Shown here one piece after another: positions 56,659-64,000 of a stretch of 64,000 nucleotides of DNA. Under the pieces are notes generated by a model, which did not search any database, was not told the origin of the DNA, and worked only from the letters and a program-made list of their open reading frames with translations. Position numbers and translations under genes: made by a program. Position 1 is the stretch's first letter, and each line of letters starts with the position of its first letter. The stretch comes from an uncultured Gammaproteobacteria bacterium (GTDB lineage: Bacteria > Pseudomonadota > Gammaproteobacteria > Pseudomonadales > Pseudohongiellaceae), in contig CAJWVZ010000009.1 in assembly GCA_913048385.1 (NCBI GenBank), forward strand, positions 37,132 to 101,131, in the 5' to 3' direction.

Positions 56659-58194
56659 GTGGAGTTTTCTTTGTATGCAGAAAAAGCATCACGGTTGAAA
56701 GAGCTTATAGTGGAGCTTCATAATTATCCTGATTTTTATCGACAAGATGTTGAGGTATATGGAATTCAGCTTGACAGTCGAATGATTAAAAAAGGTGATC
56801 TTTTTATTGCCTGTCGCGGCCGAAATCGCGACGCAAGAGAATTCGTCAAAACAGCTATCGATGCCGGTGCGATAGCTGTTTGTGTTGATGCAGATGATAA
56901 CTGGCGGCCGGTACAAATTATTGATGGAGTTCCTGTCGTCGCGATTGATAATCTAGCAGAGAATGTAAGTCTAATCGCTGGTCGATTCTATGACCATCCA
57001 AGCGATGAACTCTGTTTAATTGGTATCACTGGAACAAATGGCAAAACTTCATGTTGTCACTTTGTCGCTCAAATATTTGAGAGTGCGGGTCTAAGAGCCG
57101 GCACGATTGGGACTTTAGGCATTTCAATGGTTTCTGAGAATGAGTATTTTTCGAATCCCGGAGACCTAACGACCCCGGATTCTGTGCATATTCAGAAGGG
57201 ATTAAGAATGCTTCGAAATGCTGGTGCTAGAGTTGCAGTTATAGAGATGTCATCTATAGGGTTGGATCAGCATAGAGGAGCCGCACTCAAATTTAATTCA
57301 GCTGTTTTTACAAATTTGACAAGGGATCATTTAGAGTACCATGGAGACATGCTCGATTACGCGAGGTGCAAAAAATCGCTCTTCTCGGCAGGTGGCTTAG
57401 AGTCGGCAGTGGTTAACCTCGATGATCCGTTCAGTGGCGAGATAATTAAGGAGCTTGATCCAGATGTTAAGCTTTGGACATACAGCAAAAAATACCCGGC
57501 GGCATCGATATATGCGGATAAAGTTATTTTAAATAAGGAGGGTTATTGTATGAGGCTTCATACCCCCTTAGGTTCTATAAAGATAGAGGGGTCGCTGCTT
57601 GGTTCCTTTAACATATCAAATGTACTGGCCTCTATAGCAACGGTTTTTTCAACTGGAGCTTCTGTTACGACTCAGTTAGAAAAATTTGGCACTTATGTTC
57701 AAAAACTTTATCCGGTTGATGGGAGGATGCAGCTCGTAGATGTAGGAGCGGACGTTACAGTTTTGGTTGATTATGCTCATACTCCCGACGGACTTCGAGC
57801 AGCATTGGGCGGCGCGCAGTCACATTCCTCCGCTGAGTTGTGGTGTGTTTTTGGTTGTGGCGGCGATCGTGATATTGGGAAACGCTCTTTGATGGGGAAA
57901 GTTGCCGAAGATTATTCTTGTATGACGATAATCACAGATGACAATCCTCGACATGAGGACGGAAACGAAATCGTTGGGGATATTCTTAAAGGTTTTAAAG
58001 CTCCACAAAGAGTAACAGTCATACGAAATCGTGCGGAGGCGATTGCTTACGCCATTGACTATGCGCCGCCTGACGCTCTGATTGTTATCGCTGGGAAAGG
58101 TCATGAGAAATATCAAGAGAAAAACGGAATCAGAACCGTTTTTAACGATGTGGACCGAGCAAGATATGAGCTTTTGAAGCGTAAGGAAAAATGA
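56659..58194 (+). CDS. murE: UDP-MurNAc-tripeptide synthetase (meso-DAP-adding)
   Basis: A 511-residue Mur ligase that adds the third peptide residue. The ATP loop is GITGTNGKTSCCHFV, followed by MSSIGLDQHRG and TNLTRDHLEYHGDM with the carbamylated-lysine region nearby. DDNPRHED contains the DNPR motif that selects meso-diaminopimelate. The start is GTG. It abuts murF with one base between stop and start. Confidence 0.97.
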   Translation: MEFSLYAEKASRLKELIVELHNYPDFYRQDVEVYGIQLDSRMIKKGDLFIACRGRNRDAREFVKTAIDAGAIAVCVDADDNWRPVQIIDGVPVVAIDNLAENVSLIAGRFYDHPSDELCLIGITGTNGKTSCCHFVAQIFESAGLRAGTIGTLGISMVSENEYFSNPGDLTTPDSVHIQKGLRMLRNAGARVAVIEMSSIGLDQHRGAALKFNSAVFTNLTRDHLEYHGDMLDYARCKKSLFSAGGLESAVVNLDDPFSGEIIKELDPDVKLWTYSKKYPAASIYADKVILNKEGYCMRLHTPLGSIKIEGSLLGSFNISNVLASIATVFSTGASVTTQLEKFGTYVQKLYPVDGRMQLVDVGADVTVLVDYAHTPDGLRAALGGAQSHSSAELWCVFGCGGDRDIGKRSLMGKVAEDYSCMTIITDDNPRHEDGNEIVGDILKGFKAPQRVTVIRNRAEAIAYAIDYAPPDALIVIAGKGHEKYQEKNGIRTVFNDVDRARYELLKRKEK

Positions 58195-58195
58195 A

Positions 58196-59581
58196 ATGAT
58201 CGGTTCACAGTCACTAAGCTCGCTGGCTCAAAATATTAATTCTTATAACGTGGTACCGGACATCGAGTTTTCAAGTATCTCGACTGATACTCGATCGTTG
58301 AAAAAGGGCGATTGCTACATTGCGCTGATCGGCGATCGTTTCAATGGTAACGATTATCTAAAGATTGCTGCAATGTCGGGCGCAGTAGCTGTCATTTGCA
58401 GTAAGGCTGCGGAAATTCCAATTCCTGCGCTAGTGGTAGAAGATACTCAGTTGATTTTGTCTGCGATTGCCAAAGAAAATCGCGCTAGGAGCATGGCTAC
58501 TGTGATTGCTTTGACTGGAAGCCAAGGAAAAACTTCGGTTAAAGAAATGTTAGGTTTGATCTTAAATCGAAACGGAAAAACGCTGATAACGAGAGCAAAC
58601 CTCAATAATACGATCGGAGTTCCGTTGACCTTAATTGAGCTCACAGAAAATGAGAAATTTGCAGTAGTTGAGATGGGAGCAAATGCGCAGGGAGAAATAG
58701 CAAAAAGTGTCGAGGTTGCGAGCCCTAATATCGCTCTCATAACGAATGCTAATTCAGCTCATTTGGAAGGCTTTGGATCGTATGAGGCGATTGTTGATGC
58801 AAAAGGAGAGATTATAGACGGCCTTGATTGCAATGGTGTTTTAGTTTTAAACGCGAATCAAAAAAGTTGCCATAGATGGATTGAGCGGGCGGGGTCAAAG
58901 ACTGTCCGATTATTTAGTTATGGAATGCGAAATAAAAACGCTGATTACCAGTGTTCTCTCGCAAAGATTACTCGGGCGGGGGGCATTAGTTTCGATCTGT
59001 TTTGCCCGCAAGGTGAGTTATCGATTACTTGGCCGCTCCTCGGTGAGCACAATGTCGAAAATGCGCTTGCTGCCGCTGCCTGTGCTCTGGAGGGAGGTGC
59101 TGAATTGCATCAGGTTAAAGAGGGTCTTATTAAAATGCGACCTATTCCTGGTCGCTTATATCTGCTCAAGGGAATTAACGCGTGTACTATTATTGATGAC
59201 ACATATAACGCAAGCCCGAGCTCTTTTTATGCAGCGATAAATGTACTCGCTGCTCAAGGTTCGAGGAGTTCCACTCGGACTGTTTTGGTTGTTGGTGACA
59301 TGTTAGAGCTCGGTAGTGCGGCAGAAATGTTTCACGCAAAAATAGGGGATGAAGCGAGGTTGGCTGGGATTACAGATTTGTGGGCAATTGGGGCTTTTGC
59401 AGATTCTGCTGTTAGATCATTTGGAGCCGGTGGCGTTTGTTATGGGCGGATGGATGATTTGGTTGCTGATTGCGTTACAGCGTCTCAAGCAAATGTCATG
59501 TTTTTAGCAAAAGGTTCTAGAGGCTCTAGGATGGAGAGGATTGTAGATGTTCTCAAGGCGACCGATAACTATGGTTACTAA
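58196..59581 (+). CDS. murF: UDP-MurNAc-tripeptide--D-Ala-D-Ala ligase
   Basis: A 461-residue Mur ligase that adds D-Ala-D-Ala. The ATP loop is ALTGSQGKTSVKEML; NNTIGVPLTLIEL, VVEMGANAQGEIA and DDTYNASPSSFYAAI are MurF signatures. It follows murE directly and precedes mraY. Confidence 0.97.
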   Translation: MIGSQSLSSLAQNINSYNVVPDIEFSSISTDTRSLKKGDCYIALIGDRFNGNDYLKIAAMSGAVAVICSKAAEIPIPALVVEDTQLILSAIAKENRARSMATVIALTGSQGKTSVKEMLGLILNRNGKTLITRANLNNTIGVPLTLIELTENEKFAVVEMGANAQGEIAKSVEVASPNIALITNANSAHLEGFGSYEAIVDAKGEIIDGLDCNGVLVLNANQKSCHRWIERAGSKTVRLFSYGMRNKNADYQCSLAKITRAGGISFDLFCPQGELSITWPLLGEHNVENALAAAACALEGGAELHQVKEGLIKMRPIPGRLYLLKGINACTIIDDTYNASPSSFYAAINVLAAQGSRSSTRTVLVVGDMLELGSAAEMFHAKIGDEARLAGITDLWAIGAFADSAVRSFGAGGVCYGRMDDLVADCVTASQANVMFLAKGSRGSRMERIVDVLKATDNYGY

Positions 59582-59624
59582 CTGTATTGACTTATAAAAA
59601 GCCCAGATTTGATTGGAGTATTTA

Positions 59625-60707
59625 ATGCTAGTTTGGCTATTTAACAATTTAATGCAATTCAACAATGACTTTGGGGTCGTTCAGTATCTTTCTGTGAGAG
59701 GAATATTTAGTTCGATAACAGCTTTAGGCGTCTCGCTTGCTATTGGCCCAGTCTTGATTCGACATTTGGGTCAACGGGATATAGGTCAGGTTGTGCGCGG
59801 TGATGGTCCGCAGACGCATTTTTCAAAAGCTGGAACCCCTACTATGGGTGGAGCGCTTATACTCATCAGCATTACCATAAGCACTCTCTTATGGTCAGAT
59901 TGGAATAATCACTATGTTTGGATTTTGCTTTTAACTACCCTGCTTTTTGGGCTCATAGGGTGGGTGGACGATTATCGAAAGGTTTTTGAAAATAATTCAG
60001 CAGGTCTTTCAGCAAGATGGAAATATTTTTGGCAGTCATTAGTCGGTTTAGCAGCTTCTCTTGTGCTCTATTTTAGTGCCGCGGGGCCTGAGGAAATTAG
60101 CTATTCGGTCCCGTTTTTCAAAACTATCGCGATAAATGTTGGGGTTATCTATATCGTTATTAGTTATTTTTTTGTTGTTGGTTTCAGCAATGCGGTAAAT
60201 CTTACTGATGGCCTTGATGGTTTGGCTATATTGCCGTCTGTTTTGGTTGGTGGTGCGTTAGGCGCAATTGCTTATTTAGCGGGTAACGTTGAGTTTTCGA
60301 ATTACTTAAATATTCCTTATATAGAGGGTGCCGGGGAGGTAGCGGTTTTTTCTGGTGCTTTGGTTGGAGCGGGACTTGGATTTTTGTGGTTTAACACCTA
60401 TCCAGCTCAAATTTTTATGGGCGATGTCGGCTCTCTGGCACTTGGTGCCTCTCTAGCGCTTATGGCAATTATTGCTCGGCATGAAATTGTTTTAGTGATA
60501 ATGGGTGGAGTATTTGTGGCCGAGACGTTGTCAGTAATATTACAGGTCATTTCCTTCAAATTTCGTGGAAAAAGAGTTTTTAAAATGGCTCCATTGCATC
60601 ATCACTTTGAGTTATCAGGATGGCCGGAGCCGAGAGTTATCGTCCGTTTTTGGATAATCACCTTTGTCTTGGTTTTAGTTGGCCTTGCTACTTTGAAACT
60701 GCGTTAA
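59625..60707 (+). CDS. mraY: phospho-MurNAc-pentapeptide transferase
   Basis: A 360-residue inner-membrane enzyme making lipid [13 protein letters not shown], the Mg-binding [32 protein letters not shown] and the [12 protein letters not shown] loop are all intact across about ten helices. I start at ATG 59625 (GGAG upstream), giving the exact family length; an in-frame TTG four codons earlier is not needed. Confidence 0.98.
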   Translation: MLVWLFNNLMQFNNDFGVVQYLSVRGIFSSITALGVSLAIGPVLIRHLGQRDIGQVVRGDGPQTHFSKAGTPTMGGALILISITISTLLWSDWNNHYVWILLLTTLLFGLIGWVDDYRKVFENNSAGLSARWKYFWQSLVGLAASLVLYFSAAGPEEISYSVPFFKTIAINVGVIYIVISYFFVVGFSNAVNLTDGLDGLAILPSVLVGGALGAIAYLAGNVEFSNYLNIPYIEGAGEVAVFSGALVGAGLGFLWFNTYPAQIFMGDVGSLALGASLALMAIIARHEIVLVIMGGVFVAETLSVILQVISFKFRGKRVFKMAPLHHHFELSGWPEPRVIVRFWIITFVLVLVGLATLKLR

Positions 60708-60731
60708 GCGGGTTTATAAGAAGAGTTTCTG

Positions 60732-62078
60732 ATGACCAGAGAAACAATAATTCTTGGAATGGGAAAAACTGGGTTCTCAGTCGCTCGTCATTTGTCGGCT
60801 AGGGGTGAGTTATTTAGTATTGCAGACACGCGGCAAGCACCCCCATTACTTAAAAAGTTCCGCGCTAGTTTTCCGCACGTTCAGGTTAGGCTTGGAGATT
60901 TTTCTGCTCGAGAATTAATTGCAGCGGAACGACTAATTGTTAGTCCTGGATTGAGTTTAAAACAAGAAGAGATCGCTGCAGCTCGTGCTGCAGGCGTTGA
61001 GGTGACTGGCGATATAGATCTTTTTTCAAAGCACGCTGGTGCTCCGATTGTTGCGGTTACCGGGTCAAATGGGAAAAGTACCGTTGTTTCTATTCTTGCT
61101 AAGATTTTGGAGGCAGACGGCAGAGAATTTGGGCTTGGTGGAAATTTGGACGGTGATCAATGCAGGCCTGCTTTGGACCTTCTTGGCGATGGCCCTGTCG
61201 AATTTTATATCTTGGAACTCTCAAGCTTTCAATTAGAGACTACTGAATCCTTAAAAGCGCATGTCGCCGTGATTCTTAATCTGGCCGACGATCACATGGA
61301 TCGGTACCGAGATTTTGACGCATATCGTTCCGCAAAAAGAAAGATTTTTAACGGATGCTCAAACGTAGTTGTCGACAGAAATGATAATGAAAGTAAGTAC
61401 GCAGAAGAGCTCGGTGTTCCAGTTTTTTATTTCGATTCGATGAATCATTGTGATGATCATGTCGACCTATGCGTTGATAAGTTAGGGCAATGGATTATTT
61501 TGGACGGGAAGAGAGTTGTTGCAGTTAAGGATTTGCAAATTAGTGGTAAGCATAATCTTAATAATGCGTTAGCTGCGGCTGCTTTAGGACTGGCATTGGG
61601 TTGTAAGCCGATGTCGGTAGCCAATGGTCTGCGAAAATTTGAAGGGTTAGATCATCGCTGTCAGTTTATAAAGCGTGTAAAAGGTATTGATTTTTATAAC
61701 GATTCAAAATCAACCAATATTGGTTCCTTAGTCGCAGGTTTGCGGGGGTTCGTGCAAAGAAATAAAAAGTTAGTCCTGATTGCAGGGGGCGATGGGAAGA
61801 AGGCTGATTTCAGTCAATTAACAAGCTTAGTTTCTAAAACATGTCATGAAGTTGTTTTAATTGGTTCGGCAGCCGAAGAGATCAGCTTTTGTTTAGATAA
61901 AAAAACTAAGCGAACTCGGGCTGATAATCTTGAGGAAGCAGTTCTGATTGCATCAAAGGCAGCTGAACCGTCTGGTATAGTTTTATTTTCACCGGGTTGT
62001 GCGAGTTTCGATATGTTTTCTGATTTTCGGCACCGAGGTGAAATTTACAAACGATGCGTCCATCAGCTTCAATGTTGA
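60732..62078 (+). CDS. murD: UDP-MurNAc-L-alanine--D-glutamate ligase
   Basis: A 448-residue Mur ligase that adds D-Glu. The N-terminal UDP site reads LGMGKTGFSVARHL, and AVTGSNGKSTVVSIL is the ATP loop. ELSSFQLETT, NLADDHMDRY and FYNDSKSTNIGSLVAGL are family motifs. It lies between mraY and ftsW. Confidence 0.97.
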   Translation: MTRETIILGMGKTGFSVARHLSARGELFSIADTRQAPPLLKKFRASFPHVQVRLGDFSARELIAAERLIVSPGLSLKQEEIAAARAAGVEVTGDIDLFSKHAGAPIVAVTGSNGKSTVVSILAKILEADGREFGLGGNLDGDQCRPALDLLGDGPVEFYILELSSFQLETTESLKAHVAVILNLADDHMDRYRDFDAYRSAKRKIFNGCSNVVVDRNDNESKYAEELGVPVFYFDSMNHCDDHVDLCVDKLGQWIILDGKRVVAVKDLQISGKHNLNNALAAAALGLALGCKPMSVANGLRKFEGLDHRCQFIKRVKGIDFYNDSKSTNIGSLVAGLRGFVQRNKKLVLIAGGDGKKADFSQLTSLVSKTCHEVVLIGSAAEEISFCLDKKTKRTRADNLEEAVLIASKAAEPSGIVLFSPGCASFDMFSDFRHRGEIYKRCVHQLQC

Positions 62079-62084
62079 GAGTCT

Positions 62085-63311
62085 GTGAAACTGAATTCAG
62101 GAGGGGTTTTGAAAAATTTTGCAATTAAAACATTTTCGTCTGCGAATAATCTGCGCTCGGGTCGAATTCCAAAAAACCAGAATTTTATTGGTGAAGTAAA
62201 TATTGTTGCTGTTGCCTCAGTTTTGCTTCTTGCGATCGGCCTTCTAATGATGACCTCTGCATCGATAGAAATTGCTAGCAGTGACTACGGTAATCCGTTT
62301 TATTTTTTAACCCGACAACTTGTGTTTGTGGGCGTTGGGATTGTAGTGGCAGGTGTCGCAATTTTCACGCCAATGTCTTTTTGGAAACGTGCTTCGCCGA
62401 GCTTGCTGATTCTTTCATACATTCTCTTAGTTTTGGTTTTTATCCCTGGTTTAGGTCACGAGGTTAGGGGTAGTGCACGTTGGATTTCTCTCGGGTTTTT
62501 TAATTTACAACCATCAGAATTAGCGAAACTTTTTATGGTTTTCTATGTCGCAGCTTACCTTGAGTTGAATATAGAAGAGATAAAAGATAACTGGGCTAAG
62601 TTTTTGTGGCCGCTGGGTGCCGCAGGTTTTGCCGCAGCGTTACTGCAGCAGGAACCAGATCATGGAGCCATGGTAATTTTATTAGCCACTGTTTTTTGTC
62701 TTGTTTTTCTAGCAGGAGCTAAATTAGTTCGAGTAATAAGCTTGATCGCTTTATTTGGTGTTATTGGGATAGCGGTGGCAAGTACAAAGCCCCACGTGCT
62801 CTTGAGACTTGTTTCGTTTACAGATCCATTTGATCAACAATATGTCTATACGTCGGGCTACCAGTTAGCGCAATCACTAATTGCATTTGGCAGGGGCGAG
62901 TTGTTTGGCATAGGTCTCGGGAACAGTATTCAAAAACTTTATTTCCTTCCGGATGCGCACACAGATTTTGTGTTGGCTATAATCGCGGAAGAGCTTGGCA
63001 TGGTCGGTGTCTTATTTGTTCTGGCGTTGCTGAGTACCCTAGTTTTGAACGCATTTTTTATCGGAAAGAAAGCGCAAATACAGAATAGGCTATTTGATGC
63101 GTTTGTCAGTTATGGAATCGGATTGCTTTTTACTGGCCAGGCTTTGATCAATATAGGTGTAAACGTTGGTTTGTTGCCAACTAAGGGGTTGACATTCCCT
63201 TTCCTCAGCTACGGTGGTGCTAGTTTGATTGTCTGTTGCCTGATGTCTTCGATATTGATGCGAATTCAGTTTGAAACTGAGACTAGCTCAGTTCGTAAAG
63301 ACACACAATAG
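62085..63311 (+). CDS. ftsW: peptidoglycan polymerase FtsW
   Basis: A 408-residue SEDS-family glycosyltransferase with about ten membrane helices that works with FtsI at the septum. GSARWISLGFFNLQPSELAKL, QQEPDHGAMVILLAT with the catalytic Asp, GYQLAQSLIAFGRGELFGIGLGNSIQKLYFLPDAHTDFVLAI and PFLSYGGASLI are SEDS signatures. The frame opens with GTG at 62085; a TTG at 62109 with AGGAGGGG just upstream is a strong alternative start. Confidence 0.96.
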   Translation: MKLNSGGVLKNFAIKTFSSANNLRSGRIPKNQNFIGEVNIVAVASVLLLAIGLLMMTSASIEIASSDYGNPFYFLTRQLVFVGVGIVVAGVAIFTPMSFWKRASPSLLILSYILLVLVFIPGLGHEVRGSARWISLGFFNLQPSELAKLFMVFYVAAYLELNIEEIKDNWAKFLWPLGAAGFAAALLQQEPDHGAMVILLATVFCLVFLAGAKLVRVISLIALFGVIGIAVASTKPHVLLRLVSFTDPFDQQYVYTSGYQLAQSLIAFGRGELFGIGLGNSIQKLYFLPDAHTDFVLAIIAEELGMVGVLFVLALLSTLVLNAFFIGKKAQIQNRLFDAFVSYGIGLLFTGQALINIGVNVGLLPTKGLTFPFLSYGGASLIVCCLMSSILMRIQFETETSSVRKDTQ

Positions 63312-63320
63312 GCTCTGATA

Positions 63321-64000
63321 ATGGTTGAAAAGCGTAGGATTCTGATCATGGCTGCGGGCACTGGAGGACATGTATTTCCAGCCATGGCAATAGCAGATCG
63401 AGTAGCGTCTAAAGGAGTTGAGATTCACTGGATGGGAAGCCGAGGTGGAATGGAGACTAATTTTTTAGCTGACTCGGATTATGTGTTGCATGCCGTTACC
63501 GTTAGGGGTCTGAAAGGACAAGGAATCTTTAAGGTCATGAGTGCCCCATTTATGTTATGTAAGGCTATCTATGAAGCGTTAAAAATATTTTCAGCTGTTA
63601 AACCGGATTGTGTTTTAGGAATGGGAGGCTTTATTTCTGGACCTGGTGGAATAGTTTCAATTTTGTTAAAAAAGCCGCTTGTTCTGCATGAGCAAAACGC
63701 GGTCGCCGGGTTTACTAATAAGATTCTTGCTAAGTTTGCATGTATGGTTTTTGAATCTTTTCCTGGTACATTTGCTGATTCAAAGATAAACCGTCAGTTG
63801 GTTGGAAACCCATTGCGAAGACCGATAATTGACCTGGCAATTAAGGACGTGGGTTTAAGAAGCCCGGATCAGTCTCTACGTTTCCTTGTTCTGGGAGGCA
63901 GTCAAGGCTCGCGAGCGATTAATGAGATTCTTCCGTCTTTATGCCTCGAATTTAAAGGTAGTAAAAAACTTTTAGTGCGACATCAAACTGGTCAAATTGA
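63321..64000 (+). CDS. murG: UDP-GlcNAc:lipid I GlcNAc transferase, N-terminal part
   Basis: The gene runs off the right edge; 226 codons are visible. It begins ILIMAAGTGGHVFPAMAIA, the diagnostic MurG G-loop 1, then HWMGSRGGMET, VLGMGGFISGPGG, LHEQNAVAGFTNK and VGNPLRRPI, reaching LVLGGSQGSRAINE of the C-terminal domain. MurG makes lipid II on the inner face of the membrane. The ATG at 63321 is nine bases after ftsW. Confidence 0.97.
   Translation, partial: MVEKRRILIMAAGTGGHVFPAMAIADRVASKGVEIHWMGSRGGMETNFLADSDYVLHAVTVRGLKGQGIFKVMSAPFMLCKAIYEALKIFSAVKPDCVLGMGGFISGPGGIVSILLKKPLVLHEQNAVAGFTNKILAKFACMVFESFPGTFADSKINRQLVGNPLRRPIIDLAIKDVGLRSPDQSLRFLVLGGSQGSRAINEILPSLCLEFKGSKKLLVRHQTGQI

Overview
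The window looks like chromosomal DNA from a gammaproteobacterium, AT-leaning and with frequent TTG and GTG starts. Gene order points towards the Pseudomonas/Cellvibrio/marine-gammaproteobacterial side. It carries dksA-gluQ-cbrA-cbrB-pcnB-panBC, kdsD-kdsC-lptCAB-rpoN-ptsN, ibaG-murA-hisG-hisD-degS/algW, rplM-rpsI-petABC-sspAB, diaA-dolP, lpoA/rsmI and a full mraZ-to-murG division cluster, an arrangement I know from Pseudomonas. The cytochrome b Qo motif is PVWY, which also fits beta/gamma lineages. I see no phage, insertion sequence, CRISPR array or tRNA. The window is core genome, and its interest lies in regulation, gene losses and fusions.

Layout. 1-515: start of pyruvate phosphate dikinase. 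810-4733: small cysteine-rich protein, 2-hydroxyacid dehydrogenase, selA, MFS transporter. 4853-8680: pcnB, a deoxynucleoside kinase, panB, panC. 8681-15192: carbon-control block with dksA, gluQ, a previously hidden 57-residue membrane ORF (cbrX-like), cbrA, cbrB and, between cbrB and pcnB, a candidate CrcZ-type small RNA with its own sigma-54 promoter and upstream activator sites. 15518-26813: metabolic and unknown genes (aminotransferase, sfsA, PLP lyase plus Rieske ferredoxin, three unknown envelope proteins, membrane pyrophosphatase, Mrp ATPase, AGCS symporter). 26884-35661: darP, mgtE, ptsN, rpoN, the LPS transport and Kdo genes, and a Ca/Na exchanger. 35893-43942: mlaC, ibaG, murA, hisG, hisD, DegS-type protease, zapG, zapE, rplM, rpsI. 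44253-52730: Rieske protein, a cytochrome b/c1 fusion, sspA, sspB, dolP, diaA, lpoA, rsmI and rnpB. 53016-64000: mraZ, rsmH, ftsL, ftsI, murE, murF, mraY, murD, ftsW and the start of murG.

The most interesting unit is the carbon-control circuit. CbrA (transporter-linked kinase) and CbrB (sigma-54 activator) lie directly upstream of a non-coding stretch. That stretch has a near-consensus -24/-12 promoter, an inverted TGTTAC/GTAACA pair about 100-145 bases upstream of the predicted start, and a transcript that would begin with nine A-R-N triplets, the preferred ligand of the Hfq distal face. RpoN is encoded in the same window. Other notable points are a petB-petC fusion, a Rieske protein with Phe in place of a cluster-loop Gly, a five-unit 10-bp MraZ operator, an mlaC gene without mlaFED, and loss of hpf/rapZ/npr from the rpoN operon.
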